Shown piece by piece: positions 1-8,259 of a DNA stretch of 64,000 nt. The DNA lies in the NCBI RefSeq assembly GCF_031157355.1, contig NZ_JAVIFT010000005.1:186001-250000 (forward strand), written 5' to 3'. A program made the position numbers and the translations under genes. The notes beneath the pieces were generated by a model, which saw only the letters and a list, made by a program, of their open reading frames with translations, had not been told where the DNA came from and ran no database searches. Position 1 is the stretch's first letter. Each line of letters starts with the position of its first letter. The DNA comes from Hyphomicrobium sp. LHD-15. GTDB lineage: Bacteria > Pseudomonadota > Alphaproteobacteria > Rhizobiales > Hyphomicrobiaceae.

Positions 1-76
1 GTATGCGATTTTATACGCTGTATAAAAAATGCGCACTGCACCGCAAAAAGTGCCCCAGCCAGGCTAAAATGCGTCT

Positions 77-1603
77 TCAAACGATGAAATTGATCACTGT
101 ATACATCAACGCGGCGAGGGAGGCCGCAGCCGGCACCGTGATGATCCAGGCGGCCACGATGGTCGCGAAATGCGACCTGCGCACGAGCTTGCGCCTGCGC
201 AACACGTCCTGATCGATGGCCGTGAGATAGCGCGGCACCTGGTGGACCCTGTACCCGCGCTCGAAGTGGCGCCGCCTGCGATAGCGAACCGTCCAGTACT
301 CGCGGAAAAAGCCGACGCCGAAAATAGCCCCGACGGCGATATGCGTCGAACTCACCGGCAAGCCGAGCGCGGACGCGACGATAACCGTCAGCGCCGCCGA
401 AAGCGCCACGCAATAGGCCCGCATCGGGTTCATTTTCGTAATCTGGTCGCCGACGAGGCGGACGAGGCGCGGCCCGAACAGCAGAAGGCCGAGACTGATC
501 CCAAAAGCGCCGATCATCATCACCCACGACGGAAGCGAAACGCTGCCGCCGACCGGAACCCCATCGAGGCTGTGCAGGATCGCCGCGACCGGCCCGACGG
601 CATTGGCGACGTCGTTGGCCCCGTGCGCAAACGACAGCAGGGCGGCCGAGAAAATCAGCGGCAGGCGGAACAGCGGCTTGAGCGATTGCCTCCGGTTCTC
701 GAGACCTTCCGATTGCCGCCGGATCATCGGATCGACGCCAGCGTAGACGAGAATGCCTGCCGCAACCGATATGCCAAGAACCCATTGCGGGCCGGGCGCC
801 CAGATATGTCCGAGCCCTTTGACCAGCAGATAGCCGGCGAATGCCGCCGCCATCACCGCAATCAGCACCGGCACCCAGCGTCGCGCCGCCGCGATCTTGT
901 CGTCGCGGTAGATGATCATCACCTTGATGAAGGCCAGAAACAGCGCCGCAACGACGCCGCCGAGCAGTGGCGAGATCACCCAGCTCGCCGCGATGGTGCC
1001 GAGCACCCCCCAATCGATCGGCTGCGGGCCGATGGCGGCGAGCGCCGCTCCGAGCACGGCGCCGACGATGGCATGCGTCGTCGAGATCGGCGCGCCGAGA
1101 AACGTTGCCAGATGGACGCAGAGCGCCGACGACAGCAACGCCGACAGCATCAGCCAGACGAAGGTTTGCGGATCGGAAACCTCGGCCGGATTGACCAGCC
1201 CCTTCGAGATCGTCTCGACCACGTCGCCACCCGCGAGCAGCGCACCCGCGCTTTCGCAGATGGCAGCGATGATGAGCGCGCCCGTCATCGTCAGCGCGCG
1301 CGCACCGACCGCAGGGCTCACATTGTTTGCGACGTCGTTGGCGCCGATCGTCAGCGCCATGTACCCGCCGATCACCGCCGCGGCGACGATCAGCGTTGCC
1401 TTGCCCCCGAAGCCGATGTGATAGGCGGCGAGGCATCCTGCCAAGGTTAGAAAAAGCAGGGCGATCCCGGGCGCAACAAGGCCGCGCGTGGCGGAGCGCG
1501 TCGCCTCCTCCATGCGGTCGATTTTTCCGAGATCTTTGTCGAGGGTCGATTTACGCAGCCGCTCGGGCTTGTCGGCGGCCCTCGGCACGTTCTGCAACGT
1601 CAT
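77..1603 (-). CDS. Inorganic phosphate transporter, PiT family
   Basis: Inner-membrane low-affinity phosphate permease of 508 residues. Both PiT signatures are visible: GANDVANN at about residues 87-94 and HGANDVANAVGP at about 327-338, each inside a half of the internally duplicated fold. About ten to twelve hydrophobic segments begin near residue 41 after a charged cytoplasmic N-terminus of about 40 residues. The start at 1603 follows a purine-rich GGGGGATAGG ribosome site. No PhoU-like partner lies beside it, so it seems monocistronic. The family (symport of phosphate with cations, possibly as a metal-phosphate complex) is secure; the coupling ion is not readable from sequence. Confidence 0.93.
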   Translation of the reverse strand: MTLQNVPRAADKPERLRKSTLDKDLGKIDRMEEATRSATRGLVAPGIALLFLTLAGCLAAYHIGFGGKATLIVAAAVIGGYMALTIGANDVANNVSPAVGARALTMTGALIIAAICESAGALLAGGDVVETISKGLVNPAEVSDPQTFVWLMLSALLSSALCVHLATFLGAPISTTHAIVGAVLGAALAAIGPQPIDWGVLGTIAASWVISPLLGGVVAALFLAFIKVMIIYRDDKIAAARRWVPVLIAVMAAAFAGYLLVKGLGHIWAPGPQWVLGISVAAGILVYAGVDPMIRRQSEGLENRRQSLKPLFRLPLIFSAALLSFAHGANDVANAVGPVAAILHSLDGVPVGGSVSLPSWVMMIGAFGISLGLLLFGPRLVRLVGDQITKMNPMRAYCVALSAALTVIVASALGLPVSSTHIAVGAIFGVGFFREYWTVRYRRRRHFERGYRVHQVPRYLTAIDQDVLRRRKLVRRSHFATIVAAWIITVPAAASLAALMYTVINFIV

Positions 1604-1713
1604 CGCCTATCCCCCTCTCGGGGTCTTAAGCGAGACAACGCAAAAAAACAAACCCAACGCACGACTTATGCCTCCATTCTGCATGGAGGCCGGCAGATCC
1701 GCGCGTGACCGGC

Positions 1714-2145
1714 CTACCCCCCGCCGGGCGGACCGACGAGTTGCCCGAGCCGCAGTAGGATTTGCGCCAGGCCCCGCTCCCGCACGAGATCGGCCGCCTG
1801 CTCGGGCCCAACCCAGGTCTGCCGCCGGCTACGCTGCTCCGGCCAATGCACGAACTGGTGAGTGACTTTCATCGGATAGACCACAACCCGGCATCGCGCC
1901 CATGCCAGGAAATGCAGGCGTTTCGTATAGTCGAACGAGCCGATCGGCTCCGCCCCGACGTCGCCGCCGACACCCGCCTCCTCGAAGGCCTCGAGCGCGG
2001 CGAGCTCACGGCCCGTGAGCTTCGTTTTCGGCCAGCCCTTCGGAATCACCCAGCGCCCCGTGCCCCGACTGGAGACGAGCAACACGAGCCAACCCTCCGG
2101 GCCCTCGACGAAGGGCAGCACGGCGAATTGCTTGAGAGGCTCCAT
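1714..2145 (-). CDS. Nudix hydrolase
   Basis: A 143-residue Nudix-fold hydrolase. The Nudix box is recognisable as IPKGWP...ELAALEAFEEAGV; the usual Arg of REUXEE is replaced (LEAFEEAG), as in many alphaproteobacterial diphosphoinositol-polyphosphate phosphohydrolase-like members. The catalytic EE pair is kept. The start at 2145 is chosen because GGGAGA lies seven bases upstream; an in-frame start ten codons earlier has no such site. The substrate cannot be inferred: such small stand-alone Nudix proteins act on nucleoside or inositol diphosphates. Confidence 0.85.
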   Translation of the reverse strand: MEPLKQFAVLPFVEGPEGWLVLLVSSRGTGRWVIPKGWPKTKLTGRELAALEAFEEAGVGGDVGAEPIGSFDYTKRLHFLAWARCRVVVYPMKVTHQFVHWPEQRSRRQTWVGPEQAADLVRERGLAQILLRLGQLVGPPGGG

Positions 2146-2270
2146 TGCGCATCTCCCAAACCGCGAATCACGCAACGACGTTACGACAGCAGGCGCTGAC
2201 CGCCGCTCGTTACTCGCTTTGACAGTTGGGAAAAAGGCCTTTCGCTGCCCACGGGCCGCAGAACGGGCGA

Positions 2271-3239
2271 TTAGACGGAAGCGAAACGTTTAAGACACGC
2301 CTCGGCCTCGCTGACCATACCGCGCACGAGATCACCCGCCGGGACAATGCCGTCGATCAGCCCGACGGCCTCTCCGACGAACGTGTTGCTCCCCTCCGGA
2401 TCGCCGTCGGCCCAGGCCTTGCGATATTTCTGGGCCTCCTCTTCGGCCACCGCGATCAGCTCCTGCTCGCGCCCATGCCAGCGCGCCGTATAGGCGTTGT
2501 TGAGCACGCGGGCCGTGTACCGGCTGGGCCAGTCGAGGCGGCGTGCCAAATCCATCACCTGCGTGCGGATCGTATCGTCGCCGTTAGCGGCAAGCGCGGC
2601 CGCGTGCATCCTGGGGCCGACGTTGGCCTCGGCGGAAGCCCACAACCGCGATCCGACCAAGACGCCGTCGGCGCCGAGCATCAGCGCCGCCGCAAGACCC
2701 CGCCCATCGGCGATACCGCCCGCCGCGCACAAGAGCGTCTGCGGAGAGCGCCGCGCGATCAGGTCGGCAACCTCAGGCACCAATGTCAGCGTCGCCCGCT
2801 TCTCGCCGTGCCCACCCGCTTCCGACCCCTGCGCCACCACGACGTCGGCGCCGCAATCGAGGGCGTGCTCCGCATCGCGTAACGTCTGGACCTGCGTGAT
2901 CAGCGCCGCCCCCGCATCTTTCACGCGCGAAACCAATGGCGCCGGATCCCCGAACGACAGGAAAATGGCTTTCGGTCTGTGCGCCAGCACGAGATCCAAG
3001 AGAGCAGGCTGCCGCAGAAGCGACCAGGTGATGAACCCGCATCCGAACTGCCCGGCTTCGACGAGACCAAGTTGCTCTTCGAGCCAGGCCGCATCGCCGT
3101 AGCCGCCACCGATGAGCCCGAGCCCGCCGGCTGCCGAAACCGCGGACGCCAGGCGCCCACCCGCAGCGAATGCCATCGGCGCGGAAATGATCGGATGGGA
3201 AAGCGAAAGTCGCTCGGTAAGCCGTGTCGAAAGAGCCAT
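2271..3239 (-). CDS. Nitronate monooxygenase (2-nitropropane dioxygenase family)
   Basis: FMN-dependent TIM-barrel enzyme of 322 residues in the nitronate monooxygenase/NAD(P)H:flavin oxidoreductase family, which oxidises alkyl nitronates. The N-terminal PIISAPMAFAAGG segment and the flavin/catalytic loop QGSEAGGHGE, with the conserved His, are present, as is a CAAGGIADGRG phosphate-binding strand. It starts 25 bases after the NsrR-type regulator on the same strand, with GGAGG upstream, so the two probably form one operon. That places a nitro-compound detoxifier beside a nitric-oxide sensor. Whether the true substrate is propionate-3-nitronate or another nitronate is unknown. Confidence 0.88.
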   Translation of the reverse strand: MALSTRLTERLSLSHPIISAPMAFAAGGRLASAVSAAGGLGLIGGGYGDAAWLEEQLGLVEAGQFGCGFITWSLLRQPALLDLVLAHRPKAIFLSFGDPAPLVSRVKDAGAALITQVQTLRDAEHALDCGADVVVAQGSEAGGHGEKRATLTLVPEVADLIARRSPQTLLCAAGGIADGRGLAAALMLGADGVLVGSRLWASAEANVGPRMHAAALAANGDDTIRTQVMDLARRLDWPSRYTARVLNNAYTARWHGREQELIAVAEEEAQKYRKAWADGDPEGSNTFVGEAVGLIDGIVPAGDLVRGMVSEAEACLKRFASV

Positions 3240-3264
3240 GTCGCAAACGCCTCCGCTAGAACAT

Positions 3265-3702
3265 TCAACCCGCGTCGATCGCCAGCGCGTCCGCGAGCGC
3301 CTTCGGCTTCGCGACGAGATCGGCGAGCGTCCAACCGTCGAGCGAGGATAGGAATGCGCCGAGCGCCTGGTTGAGCACGCGCTTCAGCCGGCACACGTCG
3401 GTGATACGGCAGAGATCGTCGCTGCCGAAACATTCGACGAGCCGAAAATCCTCCTCCATCGCGCGCACCACAGCTCCGAGCCGGATGCTCTCCGCATCGC
3501 CCTTGAGCCTCAGCCCGCCGCCACGCCCGCGAACCGTCTCGACGAAGCCGTGCTGCGCCAGCCGGTGCACGACCTTCATCAAATGGTTTTCCGAGATGCC
3601 GTAGGCGCGAGCGATCTCCTCGATCGTGGCGAGCCGATCTGGCTTTGCGCCGAGATACATCAGCACGCGCAGCGAATAGTCCGAATGTGTGGTCAGCCGC
3701 AT
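3265..3702 (-). CDS. nsrR: Rrf2-family transcriptional regulator, NsrR type
   Basis: 145-residue winged-helix Rrf2 regulator. The start MRLTTHSDYSLRVLMYLG is the canonical NsrR N-terminus, so the start at 3702 is preferred over one eight codons earlier. The HTH (EEIARAYGISENHLMKVVHRL) is followed by three cysteines in CFGSDDLCRITDVC, the ligand pattern of the [Fe-S] cluster that nitric oxide damages. NsrR proteins repress nitrosative-stress genes. The divergent truncated haemoglobin and the intervening palindrome fit that role. IscR is less likely because of the cysteine spacing and the context. Confidence 0.88.
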   Translation of the reverse strand: MRLTTHSDYSLRVLMYLGAKPDRLATIEEIARAYGISENHLMKVVHRLAQHGFVETVRGRGGGLRLKGDAESIRLGAVVRAMEEDFRLVECFGSDDLCRITDVCRLKRVLNQALGAFLSSLDGWTLADLVAKPKALADALAIDAG

Positions 3703-3755
3703 CGAAACCGCCCGCCGAAATGCCACATTGAGCCACGCTTGGCTCCAGCCGACAT

Positions 3756-3778
3756 AAGATGTATTCTAAATATATCTT
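3756..3778. promoter_or_regulatory. NsrR operator
   Basis: 23-bp inverted repeat with 11-bp arms AAGATGTATTC and AAATATATCTT around a single central T. The published NsrR consensus has arms AAGATGYATTT and AAATRCATCTT, so only a few positions differ. It lies between the divergent nsrR-like gene and the truncated haemoglobin gene and could control both. Confidence 0.85.
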
Positions 3779-3806
3779 AAAAGATAGGTCGAGAGTGTTC
3801 TCAGCC

Positions 3807-4256
3807 ATGCAGCACACGCCCCATCCGAAGGCTCCCGGTCTCGCGGTCGGCATCACCGAGGCCATGATCCACGACCTCGTGCACAGCTTCTATGCCGAGG
3901 TGCGGCGCGATCCTCTGCTGGGGCCGATCTTCGGAGCCCGTATTGAGGATTGGGACGCCCACCTCGAAAAGCTTTGCGCGTTCTGGTCGTCGGTCGCGCT
4001 GATGACCGGACGTTTCAAAGGCCGCCCGATGCCGGTGCACATCGCCATCCCCGACATCTCCATCGAACATTTCGAGCGTTGGCTGGCTCTCTTCCGCGCG
4101 ACCGCAAAGAACGTCTGCCCCGAGCCCGCCGCCGCACTCTTCATCGACCGGGCCGAGCGGATCGCCGAATCCCTCCACCTCGGCATCAGCCTGCATCGCG
4201 GCGAAGGCCCCGGCTTCACGCCCGCCAAGTTTGCCTCCACCCCCGCAGACGCCTGA
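3807..4256 (+). CDS. Group III truncated haemoglobin
   Basis: 149-residue globin-fold protein of the trHb3 group. The diagnostic stretch MTGRFKGRPMPVH and the HFERWLALF helix, which bracket the haem pocket, are visible, as is the N-terminal FYAEVRRDPLLGPIF. Start at 3807 is preferred; an in-frame ATG at 3759 lies inside the NsrR box. trHb3 proteins are linked with nitric oxide chemistry, and here the gene is divergent from an NsrR-type repressor with a matching operator between them. Role in NO detoxification is therefore a well-supported inference. Confidence 0.9.
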   Translation: MQHTPHPKAPGLAVGITEAMIHDLVHSFYAEVRRDPLLGPIFGARIEDWDAHLEKLCAFWSSVALMTGRFKGRPMPVHIAIPDISIEHFERWLALFRATAKNVCPEPAAALFIDRAERIAESLHLGISLHRGEGPGFTPAKFASTPADA

Positions 4257-4272
4257 CGTAGCGTTTCATGGC

Positions 4273-4860
4273 ATGAGCGCCCCGCAACCAGACGACTGGA
4301 AGGGATGGCGCCGCGAGCAGCGCCGGAGATTGCTGGAAGCGCGCAATGCGCTGCCCTCGGCGACGCGGCGCGCTCTGTCGGCGCGCGTCATCGCCAACCT
4401 CGACACGGCGCTTGGTGACCTCCCCGTCGCGACACTCGGCCTCTACTGGCCGATCAAGCGCGAGATCGACCTTCTTGAGTGGGCCCGTCATTTGAGCGCG
4501 GAACGTGGGATTGCGCTTGCCCTTCCTGTCATCACGGCCCCTAAGCAACCGCTCGACTATTGCGTCTGGCAACCCGGCGCCCCCCTGCGCCCGGGCGTCT
4601 GGAACATCCCCGAGCCGGCGGAAAAGCAGTTCATTGCCCCTGAAATCGTCATCGCCCCCCTCGTGGGGTTCTGCGGATGCTGGCGACTCGGCTACGGCGG
4701 CGGCTACTTCGACCGCACCCTCGCCGCCCGCAATCCGAGGCCGCTCGCCATCGGAATTGGGTTTGACGAGAGCGAATTGACGGACTTCGCGCCTCAAAAA
4801 CACGATCTCGCGATGAAACTAATCGTCACCGAAAGTCGTATTGTAGGTAGTGCCAAGTAA
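4273..4860 (+). CDS. 5-formyltetrahydrofolate cyclo-ligase
   Basis: 195-residue MTHFS enzyme, converting 5-formyl-THF and ATP to 5,10-methenyl-THF in one-carbon metabolism. The C-terminal signature GYGGGYFDRTLA (ATP/folate loop) and the N-terminal basic helix WRREQRRRLLEARNAL are characteristic. The start at 4273 is used: an upstream in-frame start would overlap the preceding haemoglobin gene. Only 16 bases separate the two genes, so read-through transcription is likely, though a functional link is not evident. Confidence 0.92.
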   Translation: MSAPQPDDWKGWRREQRRRLLEARNALPSATRRALSARVIANLDTALGDLPVATLGLYWPIKREIDLLEWARHLSAERGIALALPVITAPKQPLDYCVWQPGAPLRPGVWNIPEPAEKQFIAPEIVIAPLVGFCGCWRLGYGGGYFDRTLAARNPRPLAIGIGFDESELTDFAPQKHDLAMKLIVTESRIVGSAK

Positions 4861-5135
4861 TTTTTGTGGCCGCACGATCTAAAAACAATGTGCGCCCACG
4901 GACATAATCTGGTTAATATTGCTCAAGAAACACACGCGAAACCTCCTGTTGACACCGCGTATGCTGATCAAAAACGTCGCACGGTTCAAAATCGGAGTTT
5001 CCTAGGGAACAGACGGACTTGATCAAAGATTTAACCTGAGCCCGGTACCCTTACTAATTGGTACGAAAGCGAATTATGACTTGATTATGACAAGTCGCCG
5101 AACTACATGCACCGTGCGTACGGGAGTAAAGCGTT

Positions 5136-5813
5136 ATGGAGAGCGTCTGTCGGTCTGGAACTTTTGAGCCGTCGAGCAACGGAATGGGGAATTTGAATCC
5201 CGCCGTTCTTGGCTCCGGCGTCGTGCTGCAGACCGTAAAAACCAGCGAAATTCTGTTTCAGGCCGGTGACGACCGCGCCCTTTATCGCGTCGAGCGTGGC
5301 GCCATCTGCCATTACATGCTCTGGGCCGACGGCCGTCACGACGTAATCGAATTCGCATTTCCGGGCGACATCATCGGTCTCGGCCATCTGCGCCGTCACG
5401 TGAGCACCGCCCAGGCAATGGTCGACACCGTCGTGAGCCTTGTTTCGAATGAAGAGTTCGAAGAGGCCATGGACAATGACGATCGTCTGTCGTTCCGCTT
5501 GTCGGCCGCTGTCGAACGCGAATTCGATCACCTGCGCGATCAGGCCCTCGCGGCCAAGGAGCCGCCGGCTTCGGCTCGCGTCGCAAACTTTCTGCTTGCG
5601 CTTTCGAGCCTGAACGGCCCCGAGGGACGCGATAGCAACCTGATTTCCGACGACATCACCGCCGGTTTCGTTGCGGAGAAGTTGGATTTGAGCATCGACA
5701 AACTCGGAGCCGCGCTTTTGAACCTCAAAAAGCATGGCGCCGTCAAAGAAACCCCGACGGGTCTCCGCATTATCGACGCCGCGGCGCTGCAGAAATTGGC
5801 GAACGCCGCCTAA
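5136..5813 (+). CDS. Crp/Fnr-family transcriptional regulator
   Basis: 225-residue regulator with an N-terminal cyclic-nucleotide-binding beta-roll (about 45-130; GDIIGLGHLRRH is the ligand-loop equivalent) and a C-terminal winged helix (about 165-215; TAGFVAEKLDLSIDKLGAALLNLKKHGAV). Only one cysteine sits in the N-terminal arm, so the FNR/FixK-type iron-sulfur sensor is not supported. The start follows GGGAG by nine bases. The 275-base upstream gap is AT-rich and contains TTGACA at 4949, but no convincing -10 could be fixed. A strong terminator follows at 5841. Ligand unknown. Confidence 0.85.
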   Translation: MESVCRSGTFEPSSNGMGNLNPAVLGSGVVLQTVKTSEILFQAGDDRALYRVERGAICHYMLWADGRHDVIEFAFPGDIIGLGHLRRHVSTAQAMVDTVVSLVSNEEFEEAMDNDDRLSFRLSAAVEREFDHLRDQALAAKEPPASARVANFLLALSSLNGPEGRDSNLISDDITAGFVAEKLDLSIDKLGAALLNLKKHGAVKETPTGLRIIDAAALQKLANAA

Positions 5814-5840
5814 GATAATTGCCACCCTTGAAACATATCC

Positions 5841-5880
5841 CCGCCCGCGCGGCTGATGACCGCACGGGCGGATCTTTTTG
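5841..5880 (+). terminator. Rho-independent terminator after the Crp/Fnr gene
   Basis: 12-bp stem (CCGCCCGCGCGG at 5841-5852 pairing with CCGCACGGGCGG at 5860-5871, one mismatch), 7-base loop, then ATCTTTTTG. Located 27 bases after the stop codon. Confidence 0.85.
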
Positions 5881-6049
5881 ACCCCTATCAAGCGGGTTGC
5901 CCGATAAGGGTACATCACTCTATGGTCCCGGTTAATTTCATGATTTAAAAAATCAAGATACCCGGAAGGGCCAGAAGTCTAGGCCTTCGCAAAAGCAAGA
6001 CCCGAGCGCGCGACAGGCGAACGACGAGACAAGAGGGAACCACCGCCCG

Positions 6050-6883
6050 ATGCTGGATGACACCCAGAACGAAGCCGTGCGCGAAACGCCCGCCCCCGCG
6101 GCCCGGAGCACCGGAAACCTGTTCGTCGAACGGGTGCTGGACGTGGCCCACTACACCGACCACCTGTTCAGCTTCAAAACCACCCGCACCCCGTCGTTCC
6201 GCTTCCAGAGCGGCCAGTTCACGATGATCGGGTTGATGACCGAAACGCGCCCGCTGCTGCGCGCCTACAGCATCGCCAGCGCCGTCTACGACGACCACCT
6301 CGAGTTCTTCTCGATCAAGGTACCGGACGGCCCGTTGACGTCCCGTCTTCAGCACATCAAGCCCGGCGACGAATTGCTTGTCGGCCCGAAACCGACCGGC
6401 ACACTTCTGCTCGGCAACCTGCGCCCCGGCAAGCGCCTGCTCCTGCTCGGCACCGGCACCGGCTTTGCCCCATTCGCCAGCGTTCTGCGCGACCCCGAGG
6501 CCTACGAGAATTATGAAACCGTGATCGCCGCCGAAGGCTGCCGTACGGTGGCTGAGTTGAAATACGCCGCCGACGTCGTCGCTGATGTGAAGCAGCACGA
6601 GCTCCTGGGCGAACTCGCCGCAGAAAAACTGCGCTACTACGATACCGTCACCCAGGAAGCCTATCGCCATCAAGGCCGTCTGACGGATCTGATCACCTCG
6701 GAAACGCTGTTCCGCGATCTCGCCCTGCCGCCTCTCGACCTCGAAACCGACCGCGTCATGATCTGCGGCAATCCCGGTATGCTGGTGGATCTCACCCAGA
6801 TGCTGATTGCGCGCGGCTTCAAGGAAGGCAACAGCGGCACGCCGGGCGACTTCGTCATCGAGAAAGCCTTCGTCGAGCGCTGA
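6050..6883 (+). CDS. fpr: Ferredoxin--NADP+ reductase
   Basis: 277-residue FAD-dependent reductase. FAD-binding RAYSIAS (about 82-88), the ring-stacking EFFSIKVPDGPLTSRL region, the NADP-binding GTGTGFAPFASVLRD loop (about 144-158) and the C-terminal FVIEKAFVER tail are all as in bacterial subclass I FNRs, whose tail covers the flavin. It moves electrons between NADPH and ferredoxin or flavodoxin. The first ~20 residues are extra and Pro/Ala-rich. It stands alone after a Crp/Fnr-type gene; a 236-base gap precedes it. Confidence 0.93.
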   Translation: MLDDTQNEAVRETPAPAARSTGNLFVERVLDVAHYTDHLFSFKTTRTPSFRFQSGQFTMIGLMTETRPLLRAYSIASAVYDDHLEFFSIKVPDGPLTSRLQHIKPGDELLVGPKPTGTLLLGNLRPGKRLLLLGTGTGFAPFASVLRDPEAYENYETVIAAEGCRTVAELKYAADVVADVKQHELLGELAAEKLRYYDTVTQEAYRHQGRLTDLITSETLFRDLALPPLDLETDRVMICGNPGMLVDLTQMLIARGFKEGNSGTPGDFVIEKAFVER

Positions 6884-7026
6884 GCGCCGAAGAACGAACG
6901 CCGCCCAAACCGACCAATCGATCCCCCATCCAGGGCGGCGATGCCGGCCGCCCTGTCAGCCAGCTGTCAGCCACAGAGCGCTATATCCTCGCTACGATTT
7001 GGTAGTGCTAGGATGTTTGCGTACAC

Positions 7027-7338
7027 ATGCACTCGGACAACATCGGCGCTTTTCTCTGCTACGATCCCCGCGATCCCTCGCAAACGGTTGAGGATCGGGC
7101 GACATGGCAGCTTACGGACAACGCAATCCTGATCACCGCGACGATGCTTCTCGCGATGGATGCCGAACGCTCCCGGATCAACTGGGAACGCGTGGCAGCC
7201 CTCGCCGATCTCTGCGAAGAACCCGAATTCACGCCAGCTCGCCATACGCTGCCGAAGAAAATCGCAAGCCGCAAGGAAACCGACGCGATGCTGCGAGCGA
7301 CGCTTGGCCTCGCGCGCCGTCAAAAGCCTGCGACCTGA
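7027..7338 (+). CDS. Hypothetical protein
   Basis: 103-residue soluble protein of no recognised family. A central mainly helical stretch (NAILITATMLLAMDAERSRI) is followed by a basic C-terminus rich in Arg and Lys. The start has only a weak ribosome site, so a different start is possible. It is co-directional with fpr and the following hydrolase and lies 143 bases after fpr. Confidence 0.55.
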   Translation: MHSDNIGAFLCYDPRDPSQTVEDRATWQLTDNAILITATMLLAMDAERSRINWERVAALADLCEEPEFTPARHTLPKKIASRKETDAMLRATLGLARRQKPAT

Positions 7339-7403
7339 TGCCGGTTGCAACCCAGCGCCCGATCACGGGAAGCTAGCCGATAGGAATTTTTCCCAGGAGC
7401 GGC

Positions 7404-8210
7404 ATGTCCCTCGAAGTTCTCCACGCACCCGGTCGCGGCAGGCCGAGGGACGTCGATATCCTTCTCGTACACGGCATCTTCGTCGGCGCGTGGGTCTGGG
7501 AAAAGACTTTCATGCCCTATCTGGCCGAGGCCGGTTACAACGTCCACGCCGTGAGCCTCAGCGGGCATGGCAAGAGCTGCGGCGCCGACCGCCTCGGCGC
7601 GCTGACGCTGAGTGACTACACCAGCGATCTGTTGGAAGCCGCATCAGCCATCGGGCGGCCTGTGATCGCGGTCGGCCACTCCATGGGCGGCGCCGTGGTA
7701 CAGAGCGCGATCAGCTCCGGCGCAGGTTTTGCGGGCGCCGTCTTGATGGCATCCGTTCCGCCCAACGGCCTGATGGCCGCGAACCTTGCCATGATGTGGC
7801 AGCGCCCAACTCTCTGGCGCGAGCTCTCGACGATGTTCACGTCCGGCCTCAGCCAGGTGGATTTCGAGATCCTGCGCGACGGTCTGTTCTCGAACCGCAT
7901 CGACAAGGCCACGTTCGCCGCCTTCGCCGCGCGCGGCGGCCAGGAGAGCCCGCTCGTCGGCTTCGAGCTGCAGGGTATGCGGCCGTTTGCACCGATGCCA
8001 TGGCTCGCCCCGCCGATGCTCGTCATGGGCGGCACCGAGGATCGCTTCATCCGCAGGGAAGACCTCTGGACGACGGCCACGTGGTACGGCACATCCGCCC
8101 AATTGCTTCCCGGCCTCTCGCACACTTTGATGCTCGATCCCGATTGGCAGATCTCCGCCGATTGCCTGCTCGCCTGGCTTGCCAAAACCGAGGGACGTCT
8201 GCCGCATTGA
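7404..8210 (+). CDS. Alpha/beta hydrolase
   Basis: 268-residue alpha/beta-hydrolase fold protein. Oxyanion-hole HGIFVGAWVW (about 25-34), nucleophile elbow GHSMGG (about 91-96, Ser nucleophile), acid in GGTEDRFI and catalytic His in GLSHTLMLD near the C-terminus are all in the expected order, so it should be active. Preceded by CCCAGGAGCGGC with an AGGAG ribosome site. Substrate (ester, lactone or thioester) cannot be deduced. Confidence 0.88.
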   Translation: MSLEVLHAPGRGRPRDVDILLVHGIFVGAWVWEKTFMPYLAEAGYNVHAVSLSGHGKSCGADRLGALTLSDYTSDLLEAASAIGRPVIAVGHSMGGAVVQSAISSGAGFAGAVLMASVPPNGLMAANLAMMWQRPTLWRELSTMFTSGLSQVDFEILRDGLFSNRIDKATFAAFAARGGQESPLVGFELQGMRPFAPMPWLAPPMLVMGGTEDRFIRREDLWTTATWYGTSAQLLPGLSHTLMLDPDWQISADCLLAWLAKTEGRLPH

Positions 8211-8259
8211 ATTTATATCCGGCAGACAACCCTTCATCGGTCCGGCTTGACCTCACGCC

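Noticed and set aside
170-1450. 426-codon plus-strand frame opposite the PiT gene
   Set aside because: Antisense shadow; PiT signatures on the other strand are decisive.
5018-5036. Possible FNR box (TTGATCAAAGATTTAA) before the Crp/Fnr gene
   Set aside because: Does not fit TTGAT-N4-ATCAA; the second half-site is missing.
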